Source: Desulfurococcales archaeon (GTDB lineage Archaea; Thermoproteota; Thermoprotei_A; Sulfolobales; NBVN01). Taken from it: 6,028 bases of DNA. Position numbers and translations under genes: made by a program. Location of the stretch: the NCBI GenBank assembly GCA_027061705.1, contig JAMOVB010000142.1:1-6028 (forward strand). Direction: 5' to 3'. Below are positions 5,357 through 6,028 of this stretch, in pieces. The notes beneath the pieces are model-generated. The model was not told where the DNA came from. It saw nothing but the letters and a program-made list of their open reading frames with translations, and searched no databases. How positions within the stretch are numbered: position 1 is the stretch's first letter; the number at the start of each line of letters is the position of its first letter.

Positions 5357-5371
5357 GAAAGAATTTTTATC
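5357..5371 (+). promoter_or_regulatory. BRE/TATA of the nitrilase-family gene
   Basis: CGAAAGA (a plausible BRE) is followed by ATTTTTATCC, with TTTTTATC at 5364-5371 as TATA box. The predicted start near 5393 leaves a leader of about 11 bases before ATG 5404 and no Shine-Dalgarno. Confidence 0.55.
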
Positions 5372-5403
5372 CTAGGGCGAAAGAATTATGCCGGTTCAAA
5401 AAC

Positions 5404-6028
5404 ATGAGGGTCGCCCTGATTCAAATGCGTGTTCTGGACGGCGATGTAGATAAGAATGTCGCCAGAGGGCTTAACATGATAAAGTCTGTAGCTCATGACG
5501 CCGACTTCATAGTCCTGCCGGAGCTCTGGACCACGGGCTACGATAAGGAGGCCATAAGGAAGTACGCGGAGGGTGAGGGGAGGGGGTGGTCTAACAGACT
5601 GTTGAGTGAGGTTGCGCAGGAGTTTAACGTGCGTATAGTTTCATCGGCCCCACTGCTCGAGGGCGGGAGGCTCTATGACGCCGCGTTCCTCATAGAGCCG
5701 GACGGTAGCGTTAAGGCGTACCGTAAGATGCATCTATTCCGACTCTACGGTGAGGACAAGCTATTCACGGCAGGCAACGAACTTGGCTTCTTTAAAACCC
5801 CCTTCTGCGGCGTAGGCATAGCCATATGCTACGATCTAAGGTTCCCCGAGCTGTTTAGGCTGCTGGCGATGCGAGGCGCTAAGGTTGTGTTCATACCTGC
5901 CTCGTGGGGAGCTCCGAGGGCGCTGCAGTGGAGGACTATGTTAAGGGCTAGGGCTGCTGAGAATCAGGTATTCGTTGTCGGGGTGAATAGGGTTGGAGAT
6001 AGCGCGGTGACTGGGGAGCACTATTCCG
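5404..6028 (+). CDS. Carbon-nitrogen hydrolase (nitrilase superfamily, omega-amidase/Nit-like), 3' end outside window
   Basis: The first 208 codons of a nitrilase-superfamily amidohydrolase, which cleaves C-N bonds of amides through a Cys thioester. The Glu-Lys-Cys triad is present: E40 in LPELW, K108 in YRKMHLF, C142 in ICYDLRFPEL; E117 in LYGEDKLF is the usual second glutamate. MRVALIQM at the N-terminus, FIPASW (after the Cys), WRTMLRARAAENQ and VVGVNRVG are standard for the branch that includes omega-amidase and Nit proteins. Omega-amidases act on 2-oxoglutaramate or 2-oxosuccinamate, but the substrate cannot be assigned from this part. The frame has no stop to the window end, which falls in the conserved EHYS stretch; full family proteins are about 260-280 residues. 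ATG 5404 gives the correct N-terminus. An earlier ATG at 5388 is out of frame and opens only a 21-codon frame. It has its own promoter. Confidence 0.94.
   Translation, partial: MRVALIQMRVLDGDVDKNVARGLNMIKSVAHDADFIVLPELWTTGYDKEAIRKYAEGEGRGWSNRLLSEVAQEFNVRIVSSAPLLEGGRLYDAAFLIEPDGSVKAYRKMHLFRLYGEDKLFTAGNELGFFKTPFCGVGIAICYDLRFPELFRLLAMRGAKVVFIPASWGAPRALQWRTMLRARAAENQVFVVGVNRVGDSAVTGEHYS

Noticed and set aside
5391..5400. GGTTCAAA resembling a tRNA T-loop (B box)
   Set aside because: No complementary T-stem, acceptor stem or A box around it; it sits in the leader of the nitrilase-family gene.
5388..5453. Short frame from ATG 5388 overlapping the start of the nitrilase-family gene
   Set aside because: Only 21 codons, out of frame, no ribosome binding site, and the predicted transcript start (about 5393) lies downstream of it.
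1..6028. CRISPR arrays, insertion sequences, tRNA or rRNA genes
   Set aside because: No spaced direct repeats, transposase-like coding or RNA-gene consensus seen by eye on either strand.

Overview
The window is almost certainly archaeal, most likely from a hyperthermophilic member of the Thermoproteota (Crenarchaeota) or a related lineage such as Korarchaeota; I cannot place it further. Supporting signs: TATA-like boxes about 25 bases upstream of GTG/TTG starts (leaderless mRNAs), one textbook archaeal Shine-Dalgarno (GAGGTGA), heavy use of AGG (Arg) and ATA (Ile) codons, an archaeal-type DUF5679 zinc ribbon, a DUF2283 protein and the short form of S-adenosylhomocysteinase.

Layout. 2-550 (+) is the C-terminal third of a membrane proton-pumping pyrophosphatase cut by the window edge. 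551-744 is a convergent gap with what looks like a decayed minus-strand coding stretch. 745-3282 (-) is a tight three-gene operon transcribed DUF2283 -> M28-type metallopeptidase -> corrinoid adenosyltransferase (CobO), with a 4-base overlap and a 4-base gap, driven from a TATA box at 3302-3309. Back to back with it, from its own TATA box at 3333-3338, is a tiny plus-strand gene (3362-3505) for a 47-residue protein with a symmetric C-x3-C-x3-C-x10-C-x3-C-x3-C pattern. It converges on ahcY (3537-4802, -). A divergent promoter region (4803-4970) separates ahcY from the DUF5679 gene (4971-5126, +). 5127-5403 has no protein gene but carries a strong inverted repeat and, at about 5231-5338, a candidate structured RNA with its own TATA box, a long terminal stem, a kink-turn built from C/D-like boxes and a T-rich end. 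5404-6028 (+) is the first ~208 codons of a nitrilase-superfamily amidohydrolase cut by the window end.

The protein genes are mostly housekeeping or salvage: pyrophosphate-driven proton pumping, cobalamin activation, removal of S-adenosylhomocysteine, amide hydrolysis. They do not form one obvious pathway; CobO and AhcY both touch methyl-group metabolism, but that link is inference. The two items most worth a second look are the small Cys-rich gene and the candidate C/D-like RNA, neither of which standard gene calling would be likely to report.
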